Shown: one piece after another, positions 1 through 11,456 of the stretch
Layout: each line of letters begins with the position of its first letter
Position numbering within the stretch: position 1 is the first letter of the stretch
Assembly: GCA_020975725.1 (NCBI GenBank)
Contig: QXJR01000006.1
Location: 682,001 to 746,000, forward strand
Direction of reading: 5' to 3'
DNA length: 64,000 nucleotides
Source: Picocystis sp. L7
Taxonomy: Eukaryota; Chlorophyta; Picocystophyceae; Picocystales; Picocystaceae
Notes under the pieces: generated by a model
Told to the model about the DNA's origin: nothing
Seen by the model: only the letters and a program-made list of their open reading frames with translations
Database searches by the model: none
Made by a program: the position numbers and the translations under genes

Positions 1-731
1 GTGGTGGTGAGAGAGGGAAGGCTTCCATCCTCCTTCGAGGACATGGTGGAGAGAAGGGGGGGGGAGAAGGGAAGTACCACTCACCACACTCCTGAAAAAG
101 TGGCCCACCCCTGTTCCCCCACAATGCGACCACAAGTTTGACAACGAACGTTGCGACGCAATAGCTTCGGTAAAATGAGCTTGGAGCTTGATGTGAATCG
201 TTGGATACTAAGTAATTGCTACATAAGGCCGGGGCCTCCTCCATTGAACAAGGCTCAACAGAGTCCGTATGGGACCCTAGCTTACGGGTTGCGATCCATA
301 GGGACTACGTACCGAGCAAGCGCTATGATGCCCGTCCGAAATACAAAAGGCGGTACCGTTCCGGAAATCGGAACCAATCTCTTGAGAATCGTATTAAAGG
401 AAAGTCCCCCATATGAGAGCGGGTACTCCTGTGAGGGGCATCGGAGACCTTGATCAAGGTAGAACGATTTTAGCGAAGCGACCCCGGCCCAATCCAAAAT
501 CGTAAGGGATAGGATTGGGAGGCTCAACGGTGCTAATACAAGTGATAGCTCATATTCGCCCCGAGGCGAACACAATGGATGGTCAGATTTTACTTCATGG
601 GGGCACATAGGGGTCGTAGCCACCCCGTTGCCCCAATTCCAACACCTTATGAGAGGCGGTGACAAAGAGGTAGACCCATCGTCCCTCTTTGCATTGTGAT
701 AGAATTCTTGCCTTGACGCCTTCTCAAGTGC
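1..731. other. Unassigned left flank
   Basis: No gene, RNA or repeat that I recognise lies here. Short open frames exist in several frames (for example around 151-453 on the plus strand), but none has recognisable domains or stays open long enough to argue for coding. A run of ten G lies near position 55-64. Confidence 0.4.
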
Positions 732-1310
732 GTGCCTACACTAACCACAAGCTTGTTGCGGCTTCCCGGCACCGCCAAAGATCGTGCAAAACAACAACAG
801 TCGTCCCACATGGCAAACGCTCCAAAAAAAGCCTTTGCATGCGGTTCCCAACTTTTTTCCCGGTACTTTGGCCTCGTCGTAACCCACAAGGTGTGGAAAT
901 CGGCAGTGTCTTAGCAGAAGTTGTGCAATACCGTGTTTGCACATTCAAAAGTGCAGCATAGCATCTTTGTAGATCTCACTTTGGCAGACGAAGAAAATGA
1001 CCTACAACATCTACATGGTGACTTTATTTGGGGCAAGGTTACTCTTAACACTCTTCACCATCCTAGTGTGGTGGTTGTGCCGTTTTGCTCCAACAACACT
1101 CTCACTAAGGTTGTGGTTGTTCACAAACCTCCTCCTCAAGTAACGTTCCAATTCATCCCTTATAAGTAACTTGAACCTTTTGCATTGGTGGACCAACCAA
1201 CAATGGATGGAAAGGACAAGCTCGTGGTGTATTATGCTCCCATTCTCAAGCCTTGCGTAGGAGATGAGGTTGACGAGAAGAAAATAAGCGATACAAAGGA
1301 GTGCTTATAA
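732..1310 (+). pseudogene. Coding-like remnant of unknown family
   Basis: One plus-strand frame reads as plausible protein over about 190 codons and is broken by a TAG at 912-914 and a TAA at 1167-1169. It ends at a TAA near 1310. The middle part is rich in Val, Leu, Asp and Glu (it contains FVDLTLADEEND and VVYYAPILKP). I recognise no domain. It could be a decayed host or transposon gene lying just outside the palindrome that begins at 1384, or simply a chance open frame. Amino-acid texture is the only support. Confidence 0.2.
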
Positions 1311-1719
1311 CCTTCCTTGCAATTTCCACAAACGTGGCAAATGCTTCAAGCAAAGTGAATCCAACCATTAGAGAAATTTATTCATTGACCTTATTTGGAA
1401 CTAGCGTACAATCGGGCATCCTGTATCATATGCTACATTTACCCCGGTCGAAGGAATTCGTTTCACAGGCCGAAAACCAGCACATGGTCCCCCGGGGAGT
1501 CCTCATCGTGTGGTATCGACTTGAGCATGAGTAATAGGGAAAATCGATATCAAGCCTTGAGTCTTGAATCGTCACGTCTACACCGTTCCCACCATGCCTT
1601 CCCAAGGTGGTGTACAAGTAACATTCTATATCTTACCTCTACTACCGCACATACCATCGCCCGTGGAGGATTCGCCCTTCACGCTTTGTGTCTCTTCGCG
1701 TCGAAATTGCACCGGGGGA

Positions 1720-2649
1720 ATGGCCATGAAGGACGGAAGTGATCCTCTCGAGGAGTTGGACATCAATGTCGAAACTCCATGTACAGTGGCCATCCCGACG
1801 ACGAAGAAGACACGAAACACATGGACGGAGAAGCATCGATTGGCTCTGCTTGCCGAGTGTTGTTCTAATGAGTGCAACTCGATTGGCAAGCCGGATAACA
1901 AGTCTATCAATGCCGCATGGGCACTTCTCATCTACGGATTCCGATCGCTCCTTAAGCAAGTGTACGATGGAATGTCCCTCTCAAAAGATTCGGTGAGGCG
2001 CCAGTTGCAAACGATCCTCGAGAAGCACCAACCACGGATCAAGGAGGCCCGCAAAGCCAGTGGTCGTGTGGGGAGCAATGTGGAGATCGACGAAGAAGAT
2101 TTGGCCTAGTATCTCCTCGACTCGAAGCAAGAGGCGCTCCGTTTGAAGTCGACCACGAGGGAAGGAGAAGCAACAAGGAAAGCGAGACTAGACACAAAAG
2201 GACGTGTGCTTGTGCACTACCAAATGCACACCTATGTGACGAAGAAGCCCCACTCGAGGTCGTCGACTTCGAGTGGGAGTCCTTCTTCACGTTCTTCAGG
2301 GTCAACTGCGGATGATGAGCACAAGGCGCTATTGCGCTACATGATGAAGTAAGCGATGGGGGAGAAGGTGCACGAACGAGCGGAGCGAAAATAGATGCCC
2401 AAGTACGATCTCCATGTACGCGATCCGGAAAATGGGCCACATCCTCGTGCGGAGGATGTATTTGTGGAGCCGGCGATCGGAGACCATCGTGTCAGACTTT
2501 CTCGCGAAGTTGAAACGAAATTGGGCCCGCTTCGCATTTGGCAATGTAGAACAAGCCTAGTAGTGAAGATGCCGGTGATGCTTCTTTGTCGTCGATGGAA
2601 AGCATGGACATTTCCTTCTTTCCTTTCCCTCGTGTCCCGCGGTCGCTAG
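1720..2649 (+). pseudogene. Myb/SANT-like gene, left palindrome arm (broken)
   Basis: The open frame starts at 1564, but similarity to the other two Myb-like genes in the window begins near 1735 (SDPLEELDIN), so the Met at 1720 is the likely start. A trihelix-type Myb/SANT core follows, with conserved Trp and Phe (RNTWTEKHRLALL, then INAAWALL), a helical basic region, and a C-terminal stretch matching the other paralogues (KYDLHV, then a His-Arg motif). In-frame stops lie at TAG 2107-2109, TAA 2350-2352 and TAG 2392-2394. Past about 2550 the acidic tail seems to continue in another frame. The first TAG aligns with a Gln in the paralogue at 60.2 kb. In Harbinger elements such a protein is a separate DNA-binding partner of the transposase; here no transposase gene lies beside it. 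Confidence 0.65.
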
Positions 2650-2666
2650 CACGGAAACTATTGGAC

Positions 2667-3313
2667 TATTGTGGTTCTTGTTACTTGCACAACGATTTGC
2701 CGTGCAGCAAGCTTGGACAATGGCACTTTTCGTGAGGCGGAGCAAGGTGGCTGGCGTGGTCGCGTGGAGAACCCGAGCACGCTTGAGAGCTGGAGTCAGG
2801 ACGGTTCTGGATCGATTACAAAGTCCCGTGAGAGGTCCTAGAGAGGTCTCGCACAGGGGGATGGTCTCGCCAGGCCTTATCCGCCCAAGATGGCCAAGGG
2901 CCAAGATCTCCTGGCGGCTCCTGTGCTCCATCGGATGGTGGAGCACAGGCGACCTGGTCGATGCATCCGGCTGGGGCGCTCCAGGCCGTTCGATCCCTCG
3001 ATCGGATCGAGCCAATAGATTCGATCCCCCGGTTTCGAGCACCGGATCGTGTGGAGGGCAGCCGACCTGGGGGTCGAAACCTCCACCTGGTCGGGGCACC
3101 GATCGGTGCTGAACCGAGGATCCCGTGAGGGGGAACCTCGCCCCGGTCCGTCTGGTACAGGTGGGGGGATCCCTACTGTAAGGGAATACCCCAACCCCAA
3201 CCATCCATTCAAGCATGCAAATCCGAGTCCCCTGCCCTTGTCTGGGCGGCTGAGGACACTAAGGGGAGAAAGAGGCTCCTCGATGGGGGGCCTGGGACGA
3301 TGAGTCCCTTACA
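2667..3313 (-). repeat. Solo LTR of the gypsy element, left arm
   Basis: A 647-bp LTR in minus orientation, starting TGTAAGG at 3313. It is flanked by GGAC at 2663-2666 and at 3314-3317, which is the reverse complement of the GTCC duplication flanking the complete element in the other arm. It therefore sits at exactly the mirrored insertion site. Near its 5' end it matches the 5' LTR of the complete element, and nearer its 3' end it mostly matches the 3' LTR. Confidence 0.9.
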
Positions 3314-3603
3314 GGACCGAGTTCATCTTTTTGCCACATGGCGAAAGCCTTCTAGATCTAGGTACGTAGGATGGAAGCTTCGACGCCATGATATCGCCCA
3401 AGTTGGTGTGCAATGGATTATGTTTCAAGGGAAAGGTTCCAGCACTTGCCCATCTGTTCAGCTCGTTGCTGTTTCTACATGCATAGGAGGTGGAAAATAG
3501 GTGGGAGTGAAGAGGACAACAAATGGAACATTTCAATTACAAATACAAAGAATTGCAAAGTGCCCTTCCCCGGGCTAAGAAATTGAGCTTGTCATTCTCG
3601 TAC

Positions 3604-3698
3604 CTTTGTAGCTTGGCATTGCAAGATGCTTCTTCCTCTTGGTGGATATTTTTTGCTACTATCGGATCGATGCTTCTTGCATTACTTGTACCACACAA
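3604..3698. other. Palindrome spacer
   Basis: These 95 bp separate the two arms. They are not part of the large palindrome, though the motif GATGCTTCTT occurs twice inside. No gene is present. Confidence 0.8.
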
Positions 3699-3988
3699 GT
3701 ACGAGAATGACAAGCACAATTTCTTTGCCCAGGGAAGGGCACTTTGCAATTCTTTGTATTTGTAATTGAAATGTTCCATTTGTTGTCCTCTTCACTCCCA
3801 CCTATTTTCCACCTCCTATGCATGTAGAAACAGCAACGAGCTGAACAGATGGGCAAGTGCTGGAACCTTTCCCTTGAAACATAATCCATTGCACACCAAC
3901 TTGGGCGATATCATGGCGTCGAAGCTTCCATCCTACGTACCTAGATCTAGAAGGCTTTCGCCATGTGGCAAAAAGATGAACTCGGTCC

Positions 3989-4635
3989 TGTAAGGGACTC
4001 ATCGTCCCAGGCCCCCCATCGAGGAGCCTCTTTCTCCCCTTAGTGTCCTCAGCCGCCCAGACAAGGGCAGGGGACTCGGATTTGCATGCTTGAATGGATG
4101 GTTGGGGTTGGGGTATTCCCTTACAGTAGGGATCCCCCCACCTGTACCAGACGGACCGGGGCGAGGTTCCCCCTCACGGGATCCTCGGTTCAGCACCGAT
4201 CGGTGCCCCGACCAGGTGGAGGTTTCGACCCCCAGGTCGGCTGCCCTCCACACGATCCGGTGCTCGAAACCGGGGGATCGAATCTATTGGCTCGATCCGA
4301 TCGAGGGATCGAACGGCCTGGAGCGCCCCAGCCGGATGCATCGACCAGGTCGCCTGTGCTCCACCATCCGATGGAGCACAGGAGCCGCCAGGAGATCTTG
4401 GCCCTTGGCCATCTTGGGCGGATAAGGCCTGGCGAGACCATCCCCCTGTGCGAGACCTCTCTAGGACCTCTCACGGGACTTTGTAATCGAACCAGAACCG
4501 TCCTGACTCCAGCTCTCAAGCGTGCTTAGGTTCTCCACGCGACCACTCCAGCCACCTTGCTCCGCCTCACGAAAAGTGCCATTGTCCAAGCTTACTGCAC
4601 GGCAAATCGTTGTGCAAGTAACAAGAACCACAACA
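3989..4635 (+). repeat. gypsy-1 5' LTR
   Basis: 647 bp, TGTAAGG...ACAACA, preceded by the duplication GTCC at 3985-3988. Differs from the 3' LTR at about nine positions. Confidence 0.92.
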
Positions 4636-4649
4636 GAGTGTACGAGTTC

Positions 4650-5700
4650 CGTCGATCGTGATGCCCGAAGCAACCGTGGACGACACCACCTCAGTGGAAG
4701 TCCTCCTGGAACGGATAAAAGAGTTGGAAGAGGAGTTGGCCAATGCTCAGCCATCTCCTGAAGACCACAATCCAAAGCATGTCCCCGCTGAATTCAGCGA
4801 CATGTTCGAAGCATTACGCAAATCAGGAGCTGTCAAGGGCATCGACTTGCCCACGCCCACGATCTTTACTGGTGAAGAACTCAAGAAAGACCCCTATGCC
4901 TTGCATAGGTGGTACAAGGAAGTGTCTTGCTGGGTAAAAGCAAGAGTTGGCAAGGAAATACCACAAGCTGCCATGGCGTTGCAAACGTTGGCGGTACGGC
5001 AAGATTGGCCATGGAGAACAGGGAGTCATCTCATCCCGGACAGTTGAAATCAATCGATGCGATCTTCCAGGCCCTCTTGGACATCTTCCAAAGATGTGAT
5101 CCAGGCCCAAGGGCATACGATGAGTTCTTACGAACTCGTATGCGATCTGAAGAAACGGCCGTTGATTTCCTCAACAGGTTGTTGTCCCTTTCTGTGGTCA
5201 TCAACAGCAGCAAGGACCCAACAGTTCATCGTATTACCGACGAAGAACTAGCTGCCCGCTTCCGTGCAGGCTGCCAGGATGGATGATGCAGCAGCTTCGC
5301 GAAAAGCATCAGTTGCAGGTCAGCCTCCATCAAGTTCCAGATGTGAGTGCATGGGGACTGGCAGGAACCGCAATGGAGATTGAACAAAACAGATCCCATG
5401 ACCAGGTGACCACAAGGAAATTCAAGAAAAAGTATGTCCCCGGACGTACAAATGCCGTTCTGGAGAGCAGGGTCCAACATCACCAGCCCAACAGGCAGCA
5501 ACGCTCATCGAAGCGATTTCAAGACCTGGAGGAACAAGACAAGGATGCCATCAGGGCTCTCCAGGAAGAACTCAAGCCTTATGAACTGAAGGCCACACTG
5601 CCTTCCGAGATTCTCAAGCGATGCCGCGAGTTGTCGGTCTGCGAATCATGCCACCGATATGGACACAACAGCAAAGGGTGCAAAGCCCGCGATGTGTTTA
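4650..5700 (+). mobile_element. gypsy-1 gag region
   Basis: Starts soon after the 5' LTR. It includes a coiled-coil-prone Glu/Leu-rich start, a capsid-like middle (PYALHRWYKEVSCWVKAR) and a CCHC zinc knuckle (CESCHRYGHNSKGC) near 5.64-5.69 kb that would bind the element's RNA. Part of a broken fossil element. Confidence 0.7.
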
Positions 5701-5731
5701 GTCCAAAAAACTAGGCAAACTCCGGCGGTCA

Positions 5732-7930
5732 ATGGGGCTTGACCGCATGGAGCCGGGAGCGTCAGCGAACGCTCCCCCAAGTATGGATCTGCCCCCTTTG
5801 AAAGATCCAGAAACCAAGCAAACAGATTGGCAGGCTTTGCAGGAGCACGCTGTCCGTAATCGCCGACCAGGGCAGGTGCTGCCACTGCATGCCATCAACA
5901 ACCTTACACCAAGAAAAGAGTTTCTCACCTCGCAGTGTTCGTTTGCCCACAGACGATCTCCGGTGAACAGCCAAGCCTACCTGGATACTCTATCCAGTTT
6001 CTCCTTTGTGACGCCCCAGCTCTTACGAAGGATTCAACAGTCCGATACCACGGGCAGAACCTGGAGGACAACCCAAGAATTTGTGGAATTTGGAGTTGCT
6101 GTGGGTAGCAACATCCACAAAGCACCCATCGTCAACCAACAGATCAAGATCGACAGTTTCTGTGTGTGGCACGACTTCGGAGTGGCCCCTATACAAGAAC
6201 TCGAATGTATACTGGGCAGTGACTTTTCGAATGCTTATCTCCAGGTGCTCAATTGGCAGCAAAGAAAAATGGTCCTGTTGGACTCAGCAGGAAAGCGCCA
6301 CACCGTTCACGGGGACGGCAAGTTCATCCAGGCACGACGACTCGACTTAGTCGTCCCTGCCGCTGAAGTTCGAAAAGCCGTTCGCACACCAGGATGCCTT
6401 TACCTGATCGTACAACCGCAAGACGCTCGATGGGAGCTTGAAGCTGAAGAACAGGAGCTCCAGTTGGAAAAAAGCCAACTCAGCTCACAAGTAACACTCA
6501 CAAAACAGGAACAGCAGCGATTGCAGGATTTGCTGGACTCATATGCAGACTGCTTCCAGCCCCGGAAGGAACCACCCACTGAACGGGTCCCGGGCGAGAA
6601 CTTCAGCATCCCACTACAACCAGGAACATCACCCGAGTTCACCCAATATTACAGGCTATCGCCATCGGAGCGCGAGGAGTTACGCAAATTGCTTGCAGAA
6701 TATGTGGATGCAGGAAAGATGGATATTTGTGCTGGCTCAGCGTGGGGGGCGCCCGTGATCCTCGTTCCGAAGAAGGACGGTGGATGGCGCGTCGTCTTTG
6801 ACTATCGTAAACTGAACAACGTTGCGATCAAAGACAGATATCCCCTACCGCGCATCGACGATTTCTTGCAAGGTCTCGGTGGATCCCAGTTCTTTTCAGC
6901 AATGGATGCATTGGATGGGTTTCACCAGCTGCCCATGAACCCAGCAGACACTGACAAGACTGCAGTACAGACCCCTTTTGGTAGCTACACCTGGAGGGTG
7001 ATGCCAATGGGAATTGCAAATGCACCTGCAGCTTTCCAAAGGATGATGAATAGAATCTTCGGTCACCTGACCTTTGCCAAGGTCTATGTGGACGATATTC
7101 TGATTCACTCCAGTAGCAAGGAAGCCCACTTCCAGCATCTGGAGGAGTTGTTGCAGGTGTGCAGGACTGCAGACATCCGCTTGAAGCGGTCAAAATGTCA
7201 TTTTTTCTGTACCACTCTGGACTGGGTAGGTTTCCGCATCGAAAACCAGGAGCTGCGATGTTCACCCCAAAAGCTCAACAAGACACAGCATTTCCCCAAG
7301 CCAAGGACACAGAAAGAAAATATGGCCTTTCTTGGCCTTTGCCAGTTCTATCTCAGATTTGTGCCACACTTTTCAGACATTGCAGCCCCACTTACAGAAT
7401 TGAACAAGAAAAAATACGCTCACGATTTCCAACGCTATTGGATGGAACAGCATGATCAAGCCTTCCAGCAACTCGTAAAGCATCTCACCACTGCCCCAGC
7501 ACTGGTGCTGTTCAATGAGGATCGCCCCATTCGGGTAGAGACAGATGCGTCGAGCATTGGAATGGGGCCTGTGCTCAGCAAGAAATCGCCCCAGGCGAAT
7601 GGCGACCAATCGAATACTGGAGTCGCAAGTTCAATGCAGCCCAGCGTAACTATCACGCTGCGGAACGCGAGACTTGCGCTATCGTCTACGCACTGGCGCA
7701 TTGGAGACATCTGCTATTTGGGTGCCCATTTACTGTCATCACCGAGAACACAGCATCCAAATACTTGACCACCAAAAGTGTCCAACAGTTATCGCCACGC
7801 GATGCCCGCTGGATCGAAAAGTTAGAGTACTATGCTCCGTTCAGCGTAGAGTATCGCCCTGGAAAAGAAAATGTGGGAGCCGACTATTTCTCCCGTCATC
7901 CGGTGAACGATGCAGCAGTACCGTTACGAA
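5732..7930 (+). mobile_element. gypsy-1 protease, reverse transcriptase and RNase H region
   Basis: A possible aspartic-protease stretch lies near 5.97 kb, without the usual DTG core (LDTLSS is seen). RT spans roughly 6.65-7.27 kb, with the DYRKLN motif, the polymerase motif YVDDILIHS near 7.09 kb and the usual PFGSYTWRVMPMGIANAP block. RNase H follows from about 7.53 kb (VETDASS) to the YRPGKENVGAD motif near 7.86 kb. The DNA methyltransferase starts only about 70 bp after that motif. Confidence 0.85.
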
Positions 7931-7938
7931 CAATGACG

Positions 7939-8820
7939 TTCCTGGACCTCTGTGCAGGAATGGGCACGACACTTCGCGCCCTCGAACTAGCCATACCTGA
8001 AGATGCAGCACTCACTATAAATTACATTGCAGTGGAACAAGATCCAGATTGTAGAGCAGTAATCCAAAGGGTCTTCAACTCAGTACACTTGACCCGTCCT
8101 GGATTCTTCATACGGGAAGATATATTCAGATACGGAAACGACGTGCGCACCCTTGCGCATCGCCGGAAACTTCCCGCGGTGGACTTGCTGATTGCAGGAG
8201 TACCTTGCCAGCCATTCTCACGTGCCAACACTTCAACCACAGACCCGCCATTGGGCCTGCGTGACGCACGAGAGTTATTCACAGCCATCAGGGACATACG
8301 AACCCGTATACCAACAGAACACTCCTACATCGTAGAGTGTACTCCGTTCGCAGCCCACCTGCAGAATGATCTGGAGCGCATCAGCGAGTGGTTGGGAGAA
8401 CCCCGGGAACACAACATGGATGAATACTCCGCGCAGCAGCGAACAAGACTTTGCTGGACGAATCTTCCACCGCCGAAACCCGATCATGACTTGCTGTCCA
8501 CAATACCGCTTACGTGGCAGGACTGCCTGGAAGACGGATCGACGCCCCCGCTCGATTCACGGGGCCTGCCCCGCTTAAAATGCCCAACACTCATGGCTTC
8601 CGCCAACAGTCACAGTGACCGTTCGCGTACCACCTGGGTAGTGGGACAAGACAATCTTCTGCGCGAACTTTCCATCCAGGAGCGCGAAAAACTGGTAGGC
8701 ATGCAGCCTGAAGATACTGCAGGGCACAAAATCACACCTGCAGCAAGACGACGAATGTGCGGCAATGCGTTCCCCGTCGGCTGGCTCGCTGTCCTTATTG
8801 TAGACATGCACAAGCTGTGG
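7939..8820 (+). CDS. C5 cytosine DNA methyltransferase domain inside gypsy-1 pol
   Basis: This domain would transfer methyl groups from S-adenosylmethionine to cytosine C5. Visible motifs in order: motif I FLDLCAGMGTT at 7939 (cofactor binding), motif IV GVPCQPFSR near 8.2 kb with the catalytic Pro-Cys, motif VI with Glu kept but in the form VECTPF instead of ENV near 8.33 kb, motif VIII QQRTRLCW near 8.44 kb, and motif X GNAFPV near 8.77 kb. The target-recognition region lies between VIII and X. The domain is continuous and sits between RNase H and the integrase finger, in the same orientation as pol. Methyltransferases captured by retrotransposons are reported from charophytes and dinoflagellates, where CG methylation activity was shown. 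Activity here is inference. Confidence 0.88.
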
Positions 8821-8929
8821 AATCGTACACTGCTAGGTACCCGTAGTGCAGATAATACAACTTGTGGTTCTGTGAACGCAATACGGACGCAGCGCAGCTC
8901 GTCCAACGACAATGGGTCAGCAGCACACA

Positions 8930-10758
8930 TCACCAACGTACCGCTGCTATCGCGTATTCGCACAACAATCTTGCATGACAAAGACTATCAAAACAAACTG
9001 AAGCATCCACCTGCAGGTTACATCTGCAGAGATGGCCTCTTATTCCGTGACAACGCAACATCACCACTGGGACACTATGCAGGACCAGCAATTCTCCAAG
9101 CCCCCTTGGACAACGCTCTCCGCCAAGACATGCTCCACCTGGCGCACGATCGCGCCCACTTTGGCGCCCATCGTACATATGAAGCTGCCCGCCGACACTT
9201 TTATTGGCCCGGCATGAAGGCCCACATCAAGCAGTTTGTGGCACGGTGTCCCACATGCTAGAGGATGAAGCCTACAAACACCAGCCGTGCGCGCCCGCAG
9301 CTGCCAGAAATGAGGTATTATCCACATCCTTTCCATACAGTAGGGCTTGATGTGGTAGAAGGCCTGCCACTCACCCCTGATCATCACAATGCAGTGATCA
9401 CGGTAGTGGATCGGCTTACGAAGTTCGCTGTTTACGTTCCCATGCATACATCATGGTCAGCCACTCGTCAAGCTCGTGCCTTGCTAGACAATGTGGTGTA
9501 CAAGTACCACCCACCCACCATCATACATACCGATAATGGTCCAGCCTATCGGAAGCGGTTCGCTGCTTATTGCACAGCTTTGGGGTCTAGCCACAAGACA
9601 GGCATCCCTTATCATTCACAGTCTCAAGGTCCGGTCGAACGCCAACATCGCACGCTGTTGCAGACACTGCGAACAATGACCGATAAACCAGAGAGTTGGG
9701 ATCAGTATTTGCAGGCCGCAGCGCACGCATACAACGACAGCGTGCACTCGCTTTTGGAACGCAGCCCCTTTGAAATGCTATATGGCTGCCCTTCCCGCCT
9801 ACCGTGGCACCTGCAGTTGGTGACCACTGGTACTGAAACAAGAAATCGGCTTACTTCCCCAAACAAAATGATCACTGGATTGCTTACAGCACAGAGAAAA
9901 GTATACAGTGCCATTCAAGACTTACTGGTGGACCGCGCCAAACAACAGGCTGCCTCCACCCAACATCTTCCTGCTCGTACGTTCAAGCCTGGCGATTGGG
10001 TAAAGTTACAATACGGACTGAAGGACACGCAGGATCGCCCGAAGCTCGAACCTTACTGGGAAGGACCGTACTGCATCGATAAAGCACTTGGCAATGATGC
10101 ATACAGTTTAGTGCTGCCCCCTGGCACACGCTTTCAGAACCGCTTTCACGTGGACCGCCTGCTACCATGGATTGATTCAGATCTGTCCCTCTTTCCATTG
10201 GACCATCCTATACAACCCTTGGACAGTATTCCCACCTCAGTGCAGGAGACAACGATGGATCGATGGCCAATTGCACGGTACTTGGTGCGAGACTTTTCAC
10301 AGTTTCCTGCAAAGGCAATACGTTACTGGGTTCGCGGACACGATCAGCAGACTTACTGGATTGAAGAAGATGCAACAATCCTGGATGAAATATTGGACTT
10401 GGAAGAAACTAATGGATGCTTGCCAGAGTGCGGCATCACCAAACGCAATCGTCATGCAGTGGAACAACACAAGCAGGGTGCATACCTGCTTACACCGAAT
10501 CCAGTACTGCAAAACACCTGGACTTGGACATCCATCCCTTACAGCACCCGTCAACGACAGCAGTGGCAGCCACCTACCAAACTTCCTGGATCAGTGGTTA
10601 TGGACGCTTTTGAAGTGGATCAAGGCGTGCAACATTATCAAGGCATCGTTCAATCGGATGGACATACCGTACTTTGGACAAACGGTTACAAGACTCGCCA
10701 CACAACAACACAGGTCAGAAGCATGCTTTACAACCCCGTTGCGGTGGCATACAGCTAG
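8930..10758 (+). mobile_element. gypsy-1 integrase with chromodomain-like and Tudor-like tail
   Basis: The N-terminal HHCC finger includes HFGAHRTYEAARRHFYWPGM and ends CPTC near 9.26 kb. The catalytic core runs from GLDVVEGLPLT (about 9.35 kb) through IIHTDNGPAY to the Glu in GPVERQHR (about 9.64 kb). The GDWVKL block near 10.0 kb is the usual C-terminal integrase motif. Next come a chromodomain-like stretch (RYWVRGHDQQTYWIEE, about 10.32 kb) and a weaker Tudor-like stretch (HYQGIVQSDG, about 10.64 kb). Such tails can steer insertion to particular chromatin. Confidence 0.82.
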
Positions 10759-10792
10759 TGTTTTCTTGCTGCTACGCAAGGAACCGGGAGAC

Positions 10793-11439
10793 TGTAAGGG
10801 ACTCATCGTCCCAGGCCCCCCATCGAGGAGCCTCTTTCTCCCCTTACTGTCCTCAGCCGCCCAGACAAGGGCAGGGGACTCGGATTTGCATGCTTGAATG
10901 GATGGTTGGGGTTGGGGTATTCCCTTACAGTAGGGATCCCCCCACCTGTACCAGACGGACCGGGGCGAGGTCCCCCCTCACGGGATCCTCGGTTCAGCAC
11001 CGATCGGTGCCCCGACCAGGTGGAGGTTTCGACCCCCAGGTCGGCTGCCCTCCACACGATCCGGTGCTCGAAACCGGGGGATCGAATCTATTGGCTCGAT
11101 CCGATCGAGGGATCGAACGGCCAGGAGCGCCCCAGCCGGATGCATCGACCAGGTCGCCTGTGCTCCACCATCCGATGGAGCACAGGAGCCGCCAGGAGAT
11201 CTTGGCCCTTGGCCATCTTGGGCGGATAAGGCCTGGCGAGACCATCCCCCTGTGCGAGACCTCTCTAGGACCTCTCACGGGACTTTGTAATCGATCCAGA
11301 ACCGTCCTGACTCCAGCTCTCAAGCGTGCTCGGGTTCTCCACGCGACCACGCCAGCCACCTTGCTCCGCCTCACGAAAAGTGCCATTGTCCAAGCGTGCT
11401 GCACGGCAAATCGTTGTGCAAGTAACAAGAACCACAACA
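10793..11439 (+). repeat. gypsy-1 3' LTR
   Basis: 647 bp, preceded by a short purine-rich tract (GGAACCGGGAGAC) and followed by the duplication GTCC at 11440-11443. Confidence 0.92.
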
Positions 11440-11456
11440 GTCCAATAGTTTCCGTG

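Larger units (their letters stand above)
3989..11439 (+). mobile_element. Ty3/gypsy retrotransposon with embedded DNA methyltransferase (gypsy-1)
   Basis: The LTRs are 647 bp each (3989-4635 and 10793-11439). They run TG...CA and differ at about nine sites (roughly 1.4%). The flanking duplication is GTCC on both sides. Order on the plus strand: gag with a zinc knuckle near 5.65 kb, a weak protease region, RT with YVDD near 7.09 kb, RNase H, DNA cytosine methyltransferase (about 7.94-8.82 kb), integrase with an HHCC finger near 9.2 kb and a DDE core at 9.3-9.7 kb, then a chromodomain-like and a Tudor-like tail. The element is a fossil with about five or six breaks, of moderate to young age. 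It lies in the right arm of the palindrome. Confidence 0.92.

Noticed and set aside
151-453. 100-codon open frame near the left edge as a gene
   Set aside because: No domain, overlapping open frames on both strands, and no neighbouring signals.
2557-3216. 219-codon open frame in the solo LTR and its copies in the other LTRs as a conserved protein
   Set aside because: Its conservation is that of the LTR itself. It sits inside LTR sequence and shows no domain.
3314-3988. A separate 675-bp hairpin transposon at the palindrome centre
   Set aside because: The symmetry continues outward through the LTRs and the Myb-like genes, so this is only the core of the larger palindrome.
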